Positions 52,128-61,566 are shown, numbered from the stretch's first letter. The stretch is DNA of 64,000 bases from Cognatiyoonia sediminum (GCF_900129845.1 NZ_FQXB01000001.1:682001-746000); one strand, 5' to 3'. A program made the numbers and translations. The notes: generated from the letters alone by a model not told the origin.

Positions 52128-53041
52128 CTCATTTGGATACCCGTGTCCTTCGAAATGCCTTTGGCAGCTTTATGACAGGGGTAACCGTCATCACGACCCG
52201 TGATGCCAATGACACGCCCTTGGGGTTTACGGCCAACTCTTTTTCGTCCGTCTCGCTCGACCCGCCGCTCTTGCTGTTTTGCCCCGGCAAATTTTTGTCA
52301 TCCTATAAGGCGTTCGCAACCTTTGAGCACTTTGCGGTCAATGTTCTCGCCGAAGGGCAAGAGGATGTGTCCAATACATTCGCAAGCTATAATGGGGATC
52401 GCTTCGCAAGAGTTCCGCATCAGTTAGATGCCAACGCCATGCCCCTCATTGATGGCGCGACCGCTCAGTTTTCCTGCACGACCCACGACGTGCTCGATGC
52501 GGGCGACCACTGCGTTCTGATCGGGAGAGTTGATACTTTCCAGCACCAGGACAAGGCTGGACTGGGCTATGCGGGTGGAAAATACTTCAGCCTTGGCCTC
52601 GAACGGCAGGTGGCAGATACCGCGGATAAGCAAGCCGTCTGCGGTGCGCTGATCGAAGTGGACGGCAAAATCCTGTTGGAACAAGTTTCTGAGGGCTTTC
52701 AACCACCACATATTAGAACAACAGGGCGCTCAAACCTACGCAAAACATTGCATCAAGCACTGGACGACAAAGGCATTTCAGTGAGCCTTGGCGCTGCCTA
52801 TTCTGTCTTTGACGACGCAACAACACATTATTCTTACATTCTCGCCACAGCGTCCAAGCTGCCACAGGACAATCCGTTTTTCGCGGTGCCTGCGCAAGAA
52901 CTCTCAACACTCACATATACCACCCAACCCATCGCCGACATGATGCAGCGTTATGCCGTTGAAGCTGAGACGCGCGATTTTGCTCTGTATCTGGGCGACG
53001 ATCGACAAGGCGAAACACACGCACTTTCGGAAAGGAGCTGA
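52124..53041 (+). CDS. Flavin reductase fused to a degenerate Nudix-like domain
   Basis: A 305-residue protein. Residues 1-160 are a flavin reductase of the RutF/HpaC-like split-barrel family (FGSFMTGVTVITTRD, GFTANSFSSVSLDPP), supplying reduced FMN to the LLM monooxygenase encoded next. Residues about 165-305 look like a Nudix fold (VCGALIEVDGKILLEQ) but the Nudix box is degraded: the position reads LRKTLHQALDDKGISV without the conserved Glu cluster. Usual flavin reductases end near residue 170. Overlaps the hydrolase by 4 bp; the LLM gene starts 3 bp after. Confidence 0.85.
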   Translation: MTHLDTRVLRNAFGSFMTGVTVITTRDANDTPLGFTANSFSSVSLDPPLLLFCPGKFLSSYKAFATFEHFAVNVLAEGQEDVSNTFASYNGDRFARVPHQLDANAMPLIDGATAQFSCTTHDVLDAGDHCVLIGRVDTFQHQDKAGLGYAGGKYFSLGLERQVADTADKQAVCGALIEVDGKILLEQVSEGFQPPHIRTTGRSNLRKTLHQALDDKGISVSLGAAYSVFDDATTHYSYILATASKLPQDNPFFAVPAQELSTLTYTTQPIADMMQRYAVEAETRDFALYLGDDRQGETHALSERS

Positions 53042-53044
53042 CCC

Positions 53045-54079
53045 ATGGAGTTTTCACTGTTTGCGCATATGGAGCGCCTTACAAATGACCAACCACAGGA
53101 TGAGCTGCATGATCAGTTTATCGAACTCTGTAAGATGGCTGACGATGCTGGAATGCGTGCTGTTTGGACGGGTGAACATCATGGAATGGACTTTACCATC
53201 GCGCCAAACCCTCTGATGTCGCTGGTGAACTTAGCACACCATACCAAAAACGTCCGTCTGGGGACTGGAACAATAATCGCGCCTTTCTGGCATCCTATCA
53301 AATTGGCCGGTGAAGCGGCCTCCGCCGACTTAATGACCGGCGGCAGGATCGAACTAGGGATTGCAAGGGGCGCATATTCCTATGAATACGAACGCTTGAT
53401 GCCCGGATTGGATGCATGGGAAGCCGGCCAGCGGATGCGGGAGATTACTCCGTTGCTGCCACAACTTTGGAAAGGCGACTGTGCGCATGAGGGCGAATTT
53501 TTCAATTTCCCTTCCAGCACCTCTGCACCAAAACCTGTTCAAAAGGATGGCCCACCGATATGGATTGCAGCACGCGATCCCAACAGCCACGAATTTGGCG
53601 TCCACAACGGGTTCAACATTCAGGTCACACCCCTCTGGCAAGGGATGGAAGAGATTGAAACCCTTATGGGCCGGTTTAACGACGCCTGCGACAGTTATGA
53701 TGGTCTGCGTCCGAAAATTATGCTTTTGCACCACACCTATGTGGGAGCAGACGCCGAAGATGTGGAGCGTGGATCGCAAGAACTATCGCGCTTCTACAAC
53801 TACTTTGGCGCATGGTTCCAAAACAAGCGAGACGTCCGTCAAGGCCAGATCGACCCACTGACGGACGAAGATATCGCCAACAACAAGATGATGTCGAAAG
53901 ACAACTTGGCACGAGACTTAACAATTGGAACCGCTACCGAAGTTACGGATCGGATTAAGAAATACGAAGATTTAGGCTATGATGAATATTCGTTCTGGAT
54001 CGACAGCGGCATGAGCTTTGAGCGGAAACGCGCGTCTCTTGCGCGGTTTATCGACGACGTCATGCCAAAGTTTCAGTGA
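53045..54079 (+). CDS. LLM-class flavin-dependent monooxygenase
   Basis: A 344-residue luciferase-like TIM-barrel enzyme: MEFSLFAHMERL start, VWTGEHHGMDF, LGTGTIIAPFWHPIKLAGEA and GRIELGIARGAYSYEY. It uses FMNH2 from the reductase encoded upstream to oxygenate a substrate. Members in similar operons open heterocyclic rings (RutA for uracil, PyrA for pyridine) or attack alkyl chains. The ALDH gene starts 9 bp after its stop. Confidence 0.92.
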   Translation: MEFSLFAHMERLTNDQPQDELHDQFIELCKMADDAGMRAVWTGEHHGMDFTIAPNPLMSLVNLAHHTKNVRLGTGTIIAPFWHPIKLAGEAASADLMTGGRIELGIARGAYSYEYERLMPGLDAWEAGQRMREITPLLPQLWKGDCAHEGEFFNFPSSTSAPKPVQKDGPPIWIAARDPNSHEFGVHNGFNIQVTPLWQGMEEIETLMGRFNDACDSYDGLRPKIMLLHHTYVGADAEDVERGSQELSRFYNYFGAWFQNKRDVRQGQIDPLTDEDIANNKMMSKDNLARDLTIGTATEVTDRIKKYEDLGYDEYSFWIDSGMSFERKRASLARFIDDVMPKFQ

Positions 54080-54088
54080 GGACCTGAG

Positions 54089-55567
54089 ATGAGCAAGAAC
54101 CGACACTACCAACTCTACATTGATGGCGCTTGGTGCGAGGGATCAGAGAGGCAAACCATGACCTCCCAGAACCCGGCGACTGGGCGGGATTGGGCCAGTT
54201 TCGCTTGTGCATCTCCCGATGATGTTGACCGAGCCATCTCGGCGGCACGGCGTGTTCTGGATGACCCTGAATGGCGGGACATGACGCAAACCAATCGCGG
54301 GAAACTACTGTATCGGCTGGCGGAACTGATTGAAGAAAATGCGGCGCATCTGGGTCAAATCGAAACTACCGACAGCGGCAAGTTGTTGGCAGAGACGTCG
54401 GCGCAAACCGCTTATGTTGCCGACTACTATCGCTATTTTGCGGGACTGGCCGACAAGATCGAAGGCGCGGTTTTGCCCATCGACAAGCCCGACATGCACG
54501 TTTTCACGCGCCGCGAACCTTTGGGCGTCGTGGTCGCGATTGTCCCTTGGAATGCTCAGATGTTCCTTACGGCGACTAAGGTTGGACCGGCACTCGCTGC
54601 AGGCTGTTCAGTCGTATTGAAAGCCTCAGAAATTGCCCCTGCCCCAATGCTGGAGTTTGCAAAATTGGTTGAGCAAGCGGGTTTTCCAAAGGGTGTGGTC
54701 TCGGTTATCACCGGTGATGCCGAAAACTGCGCCATTCCGCTAACACGTCATCCAGACGTCGATCGCATTGCCTTCACTGGTGGGCCGGAAACCGCGCGCC
54801 ATGTCGTCCGCAACTCAGCAGAGAACTTTGCTGTCACGTCACTTGAGCTTGGTGGTAAATCCCCGATTCTTGTGTTTGAAGACGCCGACCTCGAAGGTGC
54901 AGCCAATGGGTTGATCGCGGGAAACTTTGGCGCATCTGGCCAAAGCTGCGTCGCTGGATCACGCGGTATCGTGCATCGTTCCATCTTAAATGATCTAGCT
55001 ACCCGCATTCAGGAGAAAATGGCGGATGTCACAATCGGCGATCCTCTCGAAGCCGCAACTCGCATCGGTCCTCTTTGCACAAAGGCGCAGGTCGACAAGA
55101 TCAAAACCATGCTTTCCAAAGCCACATCTCAAGGCGCCGAAATTCGGTTCGGGGGCTATCAACCTGACCGAGATGGCAATTTTTTTGCACCAACTTTGGT
55201 CACATGTCCAAACACAGATATCGAAACACTGAAAGTTGAGATGTTTGGCCCGGTTATGTCTTTGATCCCGTTTGACACGGAAGAAGAAGCCATCACGATC
55301 GCCAACGACACCCCCTTTGGGCTTGGCTCCGGCGTTTTCACCCAAAACGTAGCCCGCGCACATCGCGTGTCATCGCGGATCAAGGCCGGGATTTGCTGGG
55401 TGAACACCTATCGCGCGATTTCGCCGATCGCGCCCTTCGGTGGATTCAACCAATCAGGATATGGTCGCGAGGCCGGCGTGGACTCAATCCATGACTACAC
55501 GCGAACAAAAACGGTTTGGCTAAATACGTCTGATCAACCGATGGCAAATCCATTCATAATGAGGTGA
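54089..55567 (+). CDS. NAD(P)-dependent aldehyde dehydrogenase
   Basis: A 492-residue ALDH: cofactor region VVLKASEIAP, general base Glu253 (SLELGGKSP) and nucleophile Cys287 (GASGQSCVAG). It should oxidise the aldehyde released by the LLM/hydrolase steps to an acid. Fifth gene of the LysR-linked operon; an untranslated gap of 74 bp separates it from the ureohydrolase gene. Confidence 0.95.
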   Translation: MSKNRHYQLYIDGAWCEGSERQTMTSQNPATGRDWASFACASPDDVDRAISAARRVLDDPEWRDMTQTNRGKLLYRLAELIEENAAHLGQIETTDSGKLLAETSAQTAYVADYYRYFAGLADKIEGAVLPIDKPDMHVFTRREPLGVVVAIVPWNAQMFLTATKVGPALAAGCSVVLKASEIAPAPMLEFAKLVEQAGFPKGVVSVITGDAENCAIPLTRHPDVDRIAFTGGPETARHVVRNSAENFAVTSLELGGKSPILVFEDADLEGAANGLIAGNFGASGQSCVAGSRGIVHRSILNDLATRIQEKMADVTIGDPLEAATRIGPLCTKAQVDKIKTMLSKATSQGAEIRFGGYQPDRDGNFFAPTLVTCPNTDIETLKVEMFGPVMSLIPFDTEEEAITIANDTPFGLGSGVFTQNVARAHRVSSRIKAGICWVNTYRAISPIAPFGGFNQSGYGREAGVDSIHDYTRTKTVWLNTSDQPMANPFIMR

Positions 55568-55641
55568 TTGGATTTATCGTTTGATCTAGCGAAGCGTTTA
55601 ACCAAGACTAGCACAAACGCAACGACTTGAAGGCCGAACAA

Positions 55642-56619
55642 ATGCAAGATCATGGATACAAAGGCGGTCGCTTAAACCTCCCGTTTGTCGGTATCTCCAC
55701 ATTCGCTAAGTCGCGACACGTGGAGGATTGGGAATCGATCGACGCAGATGTGGCGATCCTTGGTGCGCCTTTCGATTTTGGCACGCAATGGCGCTCTGGC
55801 GCGCGGTTTGGGCCGCGTGCTGTCCGTGAGGCATCTACGCTCTTTAGCTTTGGCCATGCTGGCGCTTATGACCACGAAGACGATGCAACCTATCTGGACG
55901 CGTCAGTTCGCATTGCTGATCTTGGCGATGCTGACATCATTCATACCAAAACCGACGAAAGCCACGAAAACATCGCGTTTGGTGTGAGGAAAGCTCTCCA
56001 AGCTGGCGCCCTGCCCGTTGTCATCGGCGGTGACCACTCGGTCAACATCCCCTGTATCAATGCTTTCGCAGATGATTGCGCCGAAAATGGCCCGATCCAT
56101 ATCGTCCAGATCGACGCACATTTGGATTTCGTCGATGAACGGCACGGCGTCACCGCGGGACACGGCAATCCGATGCGACGCGCGATTGAGAAAGACTACG
56201 TCTCCGGCATGACCCAACTGGGCATCCGCAATGTGTCCTCAACCGCCAAGGAAGGTTATGAGGATGCGCGAGCGAGAGGCTCTGACATTCTATCCGTTCG
56301 ACAGGTACGAGCATTGGGAACGGACGCTGTGCTGGATCGCATTCCGCAAGGCGCGCGGGTTTATGTGACCATCGACATTGACGCGTTTTGTCCTTCAATC
56401 GCCTCAGGTACTGGTACGCCGAGCCATGGTGGGTTCCTTTACTACGATGTGCTCGAAATCCTTCAGGGTCTTTCCAAGCGGAACCATATCGTCGGTGTCG
56501 ATTTGGTAGAAGTCGCGCCCGCCTATGACCCGACCGAGAGTACGCAAATCCTTGCAGCGCAAGTTTTAATGAACTTCATCGGCTTCATCTTTCACGAAAG
56601 TAATAAGAGCAGCACGTAA
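55642..56619 (+). CDS. Ureohydrolase (agmatinase/guanidinobutyrase family)
   Basis: A 325-residue binuclear manganese enzyme cleaving a guanidino group to urea. Metal ligands are His in VVIGGDHSVN, Asp-x-His-x-Asp in QIDAHLDF and Asp-x-Asp in TIDIDAFCPS; the substrate segment is AGHGNPMRRAIEK. The pattern is agmatinase-like rather than arginase-like, but the exact guanidino substrate (agmatine, guanidinobutyrate or guanidinoacetate) cannot be fixed. ATG 55642 has AAGG upstream; a TTG at 55627 is less likely. Directly followed by the amidinotransferase gene. Confidence 0.9.
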   Translation: MQDHGYKGGRLNLPFVGISTFAKSRHVEDWESIDADVAILGAPFDFGTQWRSGARFGPRAVREASTLFSFGHAGAYDHEDDATYLDASVRIADLGDADIIHTKTDESHENIAFGVRKALQAGALPVVIGGDHSVNIPCINAFADDCAENGPIHIVQIDAHLDFVDERHGVTAGHGNPMRRAIEKDYVSGMTQLGIRNVSSTAKEGYEDARARGSDILSVRQVRALGTDAVLDRIPQGARVYVTIDIDAFCPSIASGTGTPSHGGFLYYDVLEILQGLSKRNHIVGVDLVEVAPAYDPTESTQILAAQVLMNFIGFIFHESNKSST

Positions 56620-56687
56620 ACGTCGCCTTTCTCTTGCCTGACCCTGCCAAAGCACTTACGGATTCTCCGATCGCAGGGGAGAGTTTT

Positions 56688-57797
56688 ATGCAAAAGACAG
56701 TCGTAAACAGTTGGAACGAATGGGATCCGCTCAAACACGTCATCGTTGGCCGCGCCGACGATTGCCATATCCCACCAGAGGAACCGGCCCTAGACGCCAA
56801 GGTGCCAGAAGATAGCGATATGCGTGGCCAGTGGGGCCGTCGACCACAGGAAACAATCGACCGGGCCAATGAGCTTCTTGACAAGTTCGCCGCTCAGCTC
56901 GAAGCTCGAGGAGTGCGTGTGGACCGTCCAAACTCCATCGACCATTCGCGACCCGTTACCACGCCAGATTTCCACACCGATAGCCAGTTCGGTTGTATGC
57001 CGCCGCGAGACGTTCTGCTGACGGTCGGATCAGAAATCCTTGAAGCGACCATGTCCTATCGTTGTCGTTGGTTCGAATATCTGAACTACCGGCCTCTGAT
57101 GAAACAGTATTGGGAAGAAGACCCAAATTTTCGGCATGAGGCCGCGCCAAAACCGCGCCTGACGGATGCGGATTATCACCCCGACTATCTGTCTGAAAAA
57201 ATCGGTGTGGAAAAACGCCTGCAGTGGGCAGAAGAAAAGTTCTTTGTGACGACTGAGGAAGAACCTCTTTTCGACGCGGCTGACGTGCTTCGCTTCGGCA
57301 AAGATTTGGTCGTTCAACATGGTTTCACCACCAATCTTAAAGGCATCGAATGGCTGCGCCGCCACTTCCCCGATCACCGTGTCCACACGGTAAACTTCCC
57401 CGGCGACCCCTACCCAATCCACATCGATGCGACGTTTACTCCACTGCATCCCGGTCTGATCCTAAACAACCCGCAGCGCCGTTTGCCTAAAGATCAGCGC
57501 GCATTGTTCGAACGCAATGGATGGGAAATAGTAGATGCCGCCCAGCCGGCCCATAACACTCCGCCGCCACTGTGCTATTCAAGCGTTTGGCTGTCGATGA
57601 ACGTTCTGGTCCTCGACCCGAAAACGGTCTGCGTCGAGAAATCCGAGGTCTATCAAGCCGAGCAGATGGATAAGCTCGGCATGGAAGTCGTGGAAGTCGA
57701 TCTACGCGATGCCTATGCCTTTGGTGGCGGATTGCATTGCTGTACGGCGGATGTTTATCGCGAAGGCGATTGTGAAGACTATTTCCAGCACCAGTGA
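56688..57797 (+). CDS. Arginine:glycine-type amidinotransferase
   Basis: A 369-residue pentein-fold amidinotransferase. Catalytic Cys351 is in GGGLHCCTADV, matching the human AGAT Cys in its GGGFHCWT motif; His/Asp partners lie in HIDATFTPLHPG. The reaction moves the amidino group of arginine to an amine, releasing ornithine. Glycine, a polyamine or another amine could be the acceptor. The ATG at 56688 matches the family start (MQKTVVNSWNEWDPLKHVIV). Together with the upstream ureohydrolase it could run a cycle with net arginine hydrolysis. Confidence 0.92.
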   Translation: MQKTVVNSWNEWDPLKHVIVGRADDCHIPPEEPALDAKVPEDSDMRGQWGRRPQETIDRANELLDKFAAQLEARGVRVDRPNSIDHSRPVTTPDFHTDSQFGCMPPRDVLLTVGSEILEATMSYRCRWFEYLNYRPLMKQYWEEDPNFRHEAAPKPRLTDADYHPDYLSEKIGVEKRLQWAEEKFFVTTEEEPLFDAADVLRFGKDLVVQHGFTTNLKGIEWLRRHFPDHRVHTVNFPGDPYPIHIDATFTPLHPGLILNNPQRRLPKDQRALFERNGWEIVDAAQPAHNTPPPLCYSSVWLSMNVLVLDPKTVCVEKSEVYQAEQMDKLGMEVVEVDLRDAYAFGGGLHCCTADVYREGDCEDYFQHQ

Positions 57798-57803
57798 TCG
57801 GGT

Positions 57804-57820
57804 GAGGCGCACAGCGCCTC
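57804..57820. terminator. Hairpin between convergent amidinotransferase and permease genes
   Basis: GAGGCGC (57804-57810) and GCGCCTC (57814-57820) pair perfectly around ACA. No T-tract follows in either direction, so termination is plausible from the position but weak by sequence. Confidence 0.45.
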
Positions 57821-59031
57821 TAGCCCGGTGACATCCCGCGCAGGCGCTCTGAGCGTCTGCGCAACAGCTCCAACGTTGTGAGCAACGCAATTGAGATCAC
57901 AACCAAGATAGTTGCAACCGCTAAGATCGTCGGGCTGATTTGTTCACGCAATCCTGTGAACATCTGCCACGGCAGCGTTTTCTGGCTGGCGGAGCCAACG
58001 AAGAGTACGACGACCACTTCGTCGAACGACGTGATGAAAGCAAACAGGCCACCAGCGATGACGCCAGGCAGGATCAATGGCATCTGAATTTTGAAGAAGG
58101 TTTTGACCGGATCGGCGCCCATGTTTGCCGCCGCCCGTGTGAGAGATCGGTCAAACCCAACAAGAGTTGCTGTAACTGTGATGATGACGAACGGCACGCC
58201 AAGGACCGCATGGGCCAAGATCACTTTCACATAACCCACAAAGGTCTTGTTCATGCCAAGCGTGCCTTCAAGGAAGTTGCCGATGTTCGAATAGAAGAAG
58301 AACATACCAGTTGCAGAGATGATCAAGGGAACGATCATTGGCGAAATGAGGATCGCCATAATGGCGCGCTTGCCAGGCACGTGTGCTTGAGACAAGCCAA
58401 TGGCAGCCAACGTGCCGAGCGTCACTGAAATGATCGTTGCGATCGGCGCAATCAGGAGTGAATTCTTGAAACTGCGTTGCCATTCGTTGTTTGTGAAGAA
58501 ATCCTCATAGTGTTTGAGGCTGTATCCTTCCGGATCAAAACGCAGCATCTCTGGCGTGAAGGTAAAGAAATCCTGAGCGTTGAAGCTTAGCGGAATGACC
58601 ACCAAAATCGGTGTTATTAGGAACACAAAAATCGCTCCGCAAATCACTCGAAACGCATAGTGCCAAAGAACCTGTCGAGGTGTCAGATAGGGCAAAAGAC
58701 GCATTCGGTAGCGACTTTCAAACAGCCAAAACGTGAACCACCCGAAGAACCAGCCGGAAATTAGGCCGATCAATCCGCCAGGAACGCTTCCTAAAACGAA
58801 ACCCAGAATAGCAAAGGCGATCACTAAGCCCCAGCGCGCGACACGCTCGTTCTTGATCACCACAATCATCGCCCAAGAAACCACGGCCAAAAGAGCAGCG
58901 CCGATAAGTATTCCCATCAAGCCAGATCCGTTCGCAGTGCCAACAAACAGGCCGAGAATGGCCCCTGCTAAAGCGACGACTGGAACGACGAAGGACAGCG
59001 GAGCGCGTTCGACTGGAGTTAATGCAGCCAT
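57820..59031 (-). CDS. ABC transporter permease (PotC-like), enlarged
   Basis: A 403-residue inner-membrane permease of the spermidine/putrescine type, with the EAA-like loop RAAANMGADPVKTFFKIQMPL (Ala-Ala-Asn-Met-Gly, then FFKIQMPLILPG). Normal PotC is about 260-290 residues; the first 130 residues here add three to four hydrophobic helices rich in Gly, Ala and Val before the conserved part starts (FRVICGAIFVFLITPILVV). It lies 4 bp after the first permease gene stop. Confidence 0.9.
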   Translation of the reverse strand: MAALTPVERAPLSFVVPVVALAGAILGLFVGTANGSGLMGILIGAALLAVVSWAMIVVIKNERVARWGLVIAFAILGFVLGSVPGGLIGLISGWFFGWFTFWLFESRYRMRLLPYLTPRQVLWHYAFRVICGAIFVFLITPILVVIPLSFNAQDFFTFTPEMLRFDPEGYSLKHYEDFFTNNEWQRSFKNSLLIAPIATIISVTLGTLAAIGLSQAHVPGKRAIMAILISPMIVPLIISATGMFFFYSNIGNFLEGTLGMNKTFVGYVKVILAHAVLGVPFVIITVTATLVGFDRSLTRAAANMGADPVKTFFKIQMPLILPGVIAGGLFAFITSFDEVVVVLFVGSASQKTLPWQMFTGLREQISPTILAVATILVVISIALLTTLELLRRRSERLRGMSPG

Positions 59032-59035
59032 AGTC

Positions 59036-60310
59036 TCAGCCCCCCAACTTCACGTTGTCGATTCCAACGATCCGGTCATAGGCCCAGTAAAGGATCAATA
59101 CCGCGCCCAAGAGAATTGTTCCCAAGGCAGCGGCCAATCCCCAATTCAAACTTGATGAGATGTGATAGGCGATACGGTTAGAGATAAAGACACCCTGTGT
59201 ACCGCCAACAATTTCGGGCGTGATGTAGTAGCCAATGGCGAGGATAAACACGAGGATGGATCCGGCCCCGATGCCAGGGATACTCTGTGGGAAGTAGACC
59301 CGCCAGAATGCCGTCCAATTGGTTGCACCAAGGGATTTTGCAGCACGTACATACGTTGGCGGAATGGTTTGCATAACCGAGTACATCGGCAAGATCATGA
59401 ACGGTAACAAGATATGTGTCATGGCGACAATCGTGCCGATTTGGTTGTTGATAATGATTAATCGTGCCGCATCATCAACGAGGCCTAACCATACAAGCGT
59501 ATCGTTTATGACGCCCTGTTGCTGCAACATGACTTTCCAAGCCGATGTTCGGACCAGAAGCGATGTCCAGAACGGCAAAAGCACGAGGATCATCAACAAA
59601 TTCGCGGACCGCATTGGTAGGTTCGCGAGTAAGAATGCAATTGGATAACCGAGCAGAATGCAAAAACCCGTAATGACCAGAGACATATAGAGCGTTCGCC
59701 CGAAGAGTTTCACAAGGATTTGCTTGCTTTCCGGCTGTGCTTGTGCGCCTTCTGGCGTCCGTTGCATGTCAACAGCATTCAAAAAGTAGCCGTTGGTATA
59801 GGGGACGGCATGGGTCTTGATCACGGCCCAAGTATTTACGTCTCCCCATCCATCGTGGATGTCTATTAGCTTGTCTTTGAACGGTGCATCTTCCACCGGG
59901 TCCAATCGACTGATCTGACGGCCGGATCGGCGGAACATCGAAGACATACCTGTTTCTTCATAGTTTAGACGTGTGCCCAACCGCGTGTGGGTTTTGGCAT
60001 CCACCGCCACCAACATATCCCGCACGAACGCGGCATAGACCTCTTCATCGGGCAGTTCGCCGCTTTGGTCATCCCAATTCTCGAGTGCGACCACCGTCTC
60101 GGGGAGTGTGTCCTGGAGGATGGAATTCTCGATCGAGCGGAACAGCATCGAGACAATTGGTACGACAAAAGAGAGGAATATAAAAATCAGAAGCGGCGCA
60201 ATCAGTAGAAGCGCGCGCATTTTTTCGCGGCGTAAACTTCTTGCCAGACTTTGTTTTAACGTTGTGCCATCGGCAGCAAGCATTGGCCCATCTTGAGCTG
60301 TATCTGACAT
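59036..60310 (-). CDS. ABC transporter permease (PotB-like), with large periplasmic loop
   Basis: A 424-residue permease. After the first transmembrane helix (about 33-58) comes a hydrophilic stretch of about 150 residues (about 60-205) before the remaining five helices; normal PotB has no such insert. The EAA-like motif is VRAAKSLGATNWTAFWRVYF. The large loop faces the periplasm and may contact the binding protein. Second gene after the binding-protein gene; pairs with the PotC-like permease. Confidence 0.9.
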   Translation of the reverse strand: MSDTAQDGPMLAADGTTLKQSLARSLRREKMRALLLIAPLLIFIFLSFVVPIVSMLFRSIENSILQDTLPETVVALENWDDQSGELPDEEVYAAFVRDMLVAVDAKTHTRLGTRLNYEETGMSSMFRRSGRQISRLDPVEDAPFKDKLIDIHDGWGDVNTWAVIKTHAVPYTNGYFLNAVDMQRTPEGAQAQPESKQILVKLFGRTLYMSLVITGFCILLGYPIAFLLANLPMRSANLLMILVLLPFWTSLLVRTSAWKVMLQQQGVINDTLVWLGLVDDAARLIIINNQIGTIVAMTHILLPFMILPMYSVMQTIPPTYVRAAKSLGATNWTAFWRVYFPQSIPGIGAGSILVFILAIGYYITPEIVGGTQGVFISNRIAYHISSSLNWGLAAALGTILLGAVLILYWAYDRIVGIDNVKLGG

Positions 60311-60335
60311 GGTCTAGGTCCGCTTAGTCAAAGGA

Positions 60336-60357
60336 GGAAGGGCCAAACGGCCCTTCC
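60336..60357 (-). repeat. Intergenic hairpin between binding-protein and permease genes
   Basis: GGAAGGGCC (60336-60344) and GGCCCTTCC (60349-60357) form a perfect 9-bp stem with a four-base loop, 20 bp after the binding-protein stop. Such hairpins commonly protect the mRNA of the abundant binding protein and lower expression of the permeases. Confidence 0.7.
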
Positions 60358-60376
60358 ACGATGTTGATTTCTACGC

Positions 60377-61465
60377 TTACTGAGACAGCCAAGCTTGGAA
60401 CTTCGCGTCGATGTCGTCGCGATAGTCAGCCCAGAACTCGTAGTTGTAGAGGAAAGTACGCTTGGAGTTCTCTGGATCAGTTGGCATGTGTGGTGCCATC
60501 TCGATACCCAGATCAGCATGTGTTCCAACAAGAGGCGCAGAAGATGCGCGTGCGGGACCGTAAGAGATGTACTTCGCTTGGTCAGCCAAACGCTGTGTAT
60601 CCGTCGCAAAGTAGACGTAGTCCAAGGCGCGCTGTGTGCGCTCTTCACTCAGACCTGTTGGAATGATCCAACCATCAAGGTCAAACACCTGTGCGTCCCA
60701 AAGCATCGCAACCGGCTGGTTTTGCTCTTCGATCAGCGAGAACAGGCGACCGTTGTATGTGGAACCCATCACAACTTCACCGTCTGCGAGCAACTGAGGT
60801 GTGTCAGCACCAGCGGACCACCAGATCACGCTGTCTTTGATCGTGTCGAGCTTGGCGAGAGCCTGCTCTTGACCTTCTTCTGTTTCTAGAACGTCGTAGA
60901 CATCCTCGAATGCAACACCGTCACATATCAGAGCCCATTCCATGTTGTTGATTGGGCGCTTCTCAAGCGATCTCATGCCTGGGTATGCTTCAGTGTCGAA
61001 CACGGCGCAAACGTCTGTTGGCGGTGTGTCACCAACGAGATCTGTCCGGTAGCCAAATGTTGTTGAGTAAACGATCTGCGGAATGAAGCAGTCGCTTACG
61101 ATCAGATCACCAAAGTCTTCGGATGCAGGTGTACCATCAGGTGCTGGTGCAAGCTGCTCATCTGCATTGATTTCCAGAGCGAGACCTTCGTCGCAAAGGC
61201 GGATCGCATCCGCAGCGACTACGTCAACAACATCCCAAGTCACGTTACCAGCTTCATTCATGGCACGCAGCTTGGCCACGGCCTCAGCGGCGCTGTCGTC
61301 ATTAATGATCGTCACACCCGTATTTGTTGAATAAGGGTCGTGGTAAGCACGCTTCTGGCTTTCAGTATACGCACCACCCCATGACACAATCGTCATTTCC
61401 TGGGCAGTCGCCATTCCCGCCACTGAAGCGGCAGCGATTGCTAGAATCGAAGTACTTAGTTTCAT
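60377..61465 (-). CDS. ABC transporter substrate-binding protein (PotD/PotF-like)
   Basis: A 362-residue periplasmic protein: signal peptide 1-21 (ending GMATAQ), EMTIVSWGGAYTESQKRAYH and later MEWALICDGVAFEDVYDVLE. It is of the polyamine-binding class (family 1 solute binding, PotD-like). Ligand probably a polyamine, guanidino compound or amino acid derivative. The ATG at 61465 fits the signal peptide; the frame is open 14 codons upstream. A hairpin follows the stop. Confidence 0.9.
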   Translation of the reverse strand: MKLSTSILAIAAASVAGMATAQEMTIVSWGGAYTESQKRAYHDPYSTNTGVTIINDDSAAEAVAKLRAMNEAGNVTWDVVDVVAADAIRLCDEGLALEINADEQLAPAPDGTPASEDFGDLIVSDCFIPQIVYSTTFGYRTDLVGDTPPTDVCAVFDTEAYPGMRSLEKRPINNMEWALICDGVAFEDVYDVLETEEGQEQALAKLDTIKDSVIWWSAGADTPQLLADGEVVMGSTYNGRLFSLIEEQNQPVAMLWDAQVFDLDGWIIPTGLSEERTQRALDYVYFATDTQRLADQAKYISYGPARASSAPLVGTHADLGIEMAPHMPTDPENSKRTFLYNYEFWADYRDDIDAKFQAWLSQ

Positions 61466-61566
61466 ACATTTACTCCCGTCGTTCCGCCGTTTGTTTGTGT
61501 GGTGCAAGGTGGGCGGACAACTCCCTTGACCACTGTTCTGCCGAGCTCAAAGGCTCTGCATTTCTG

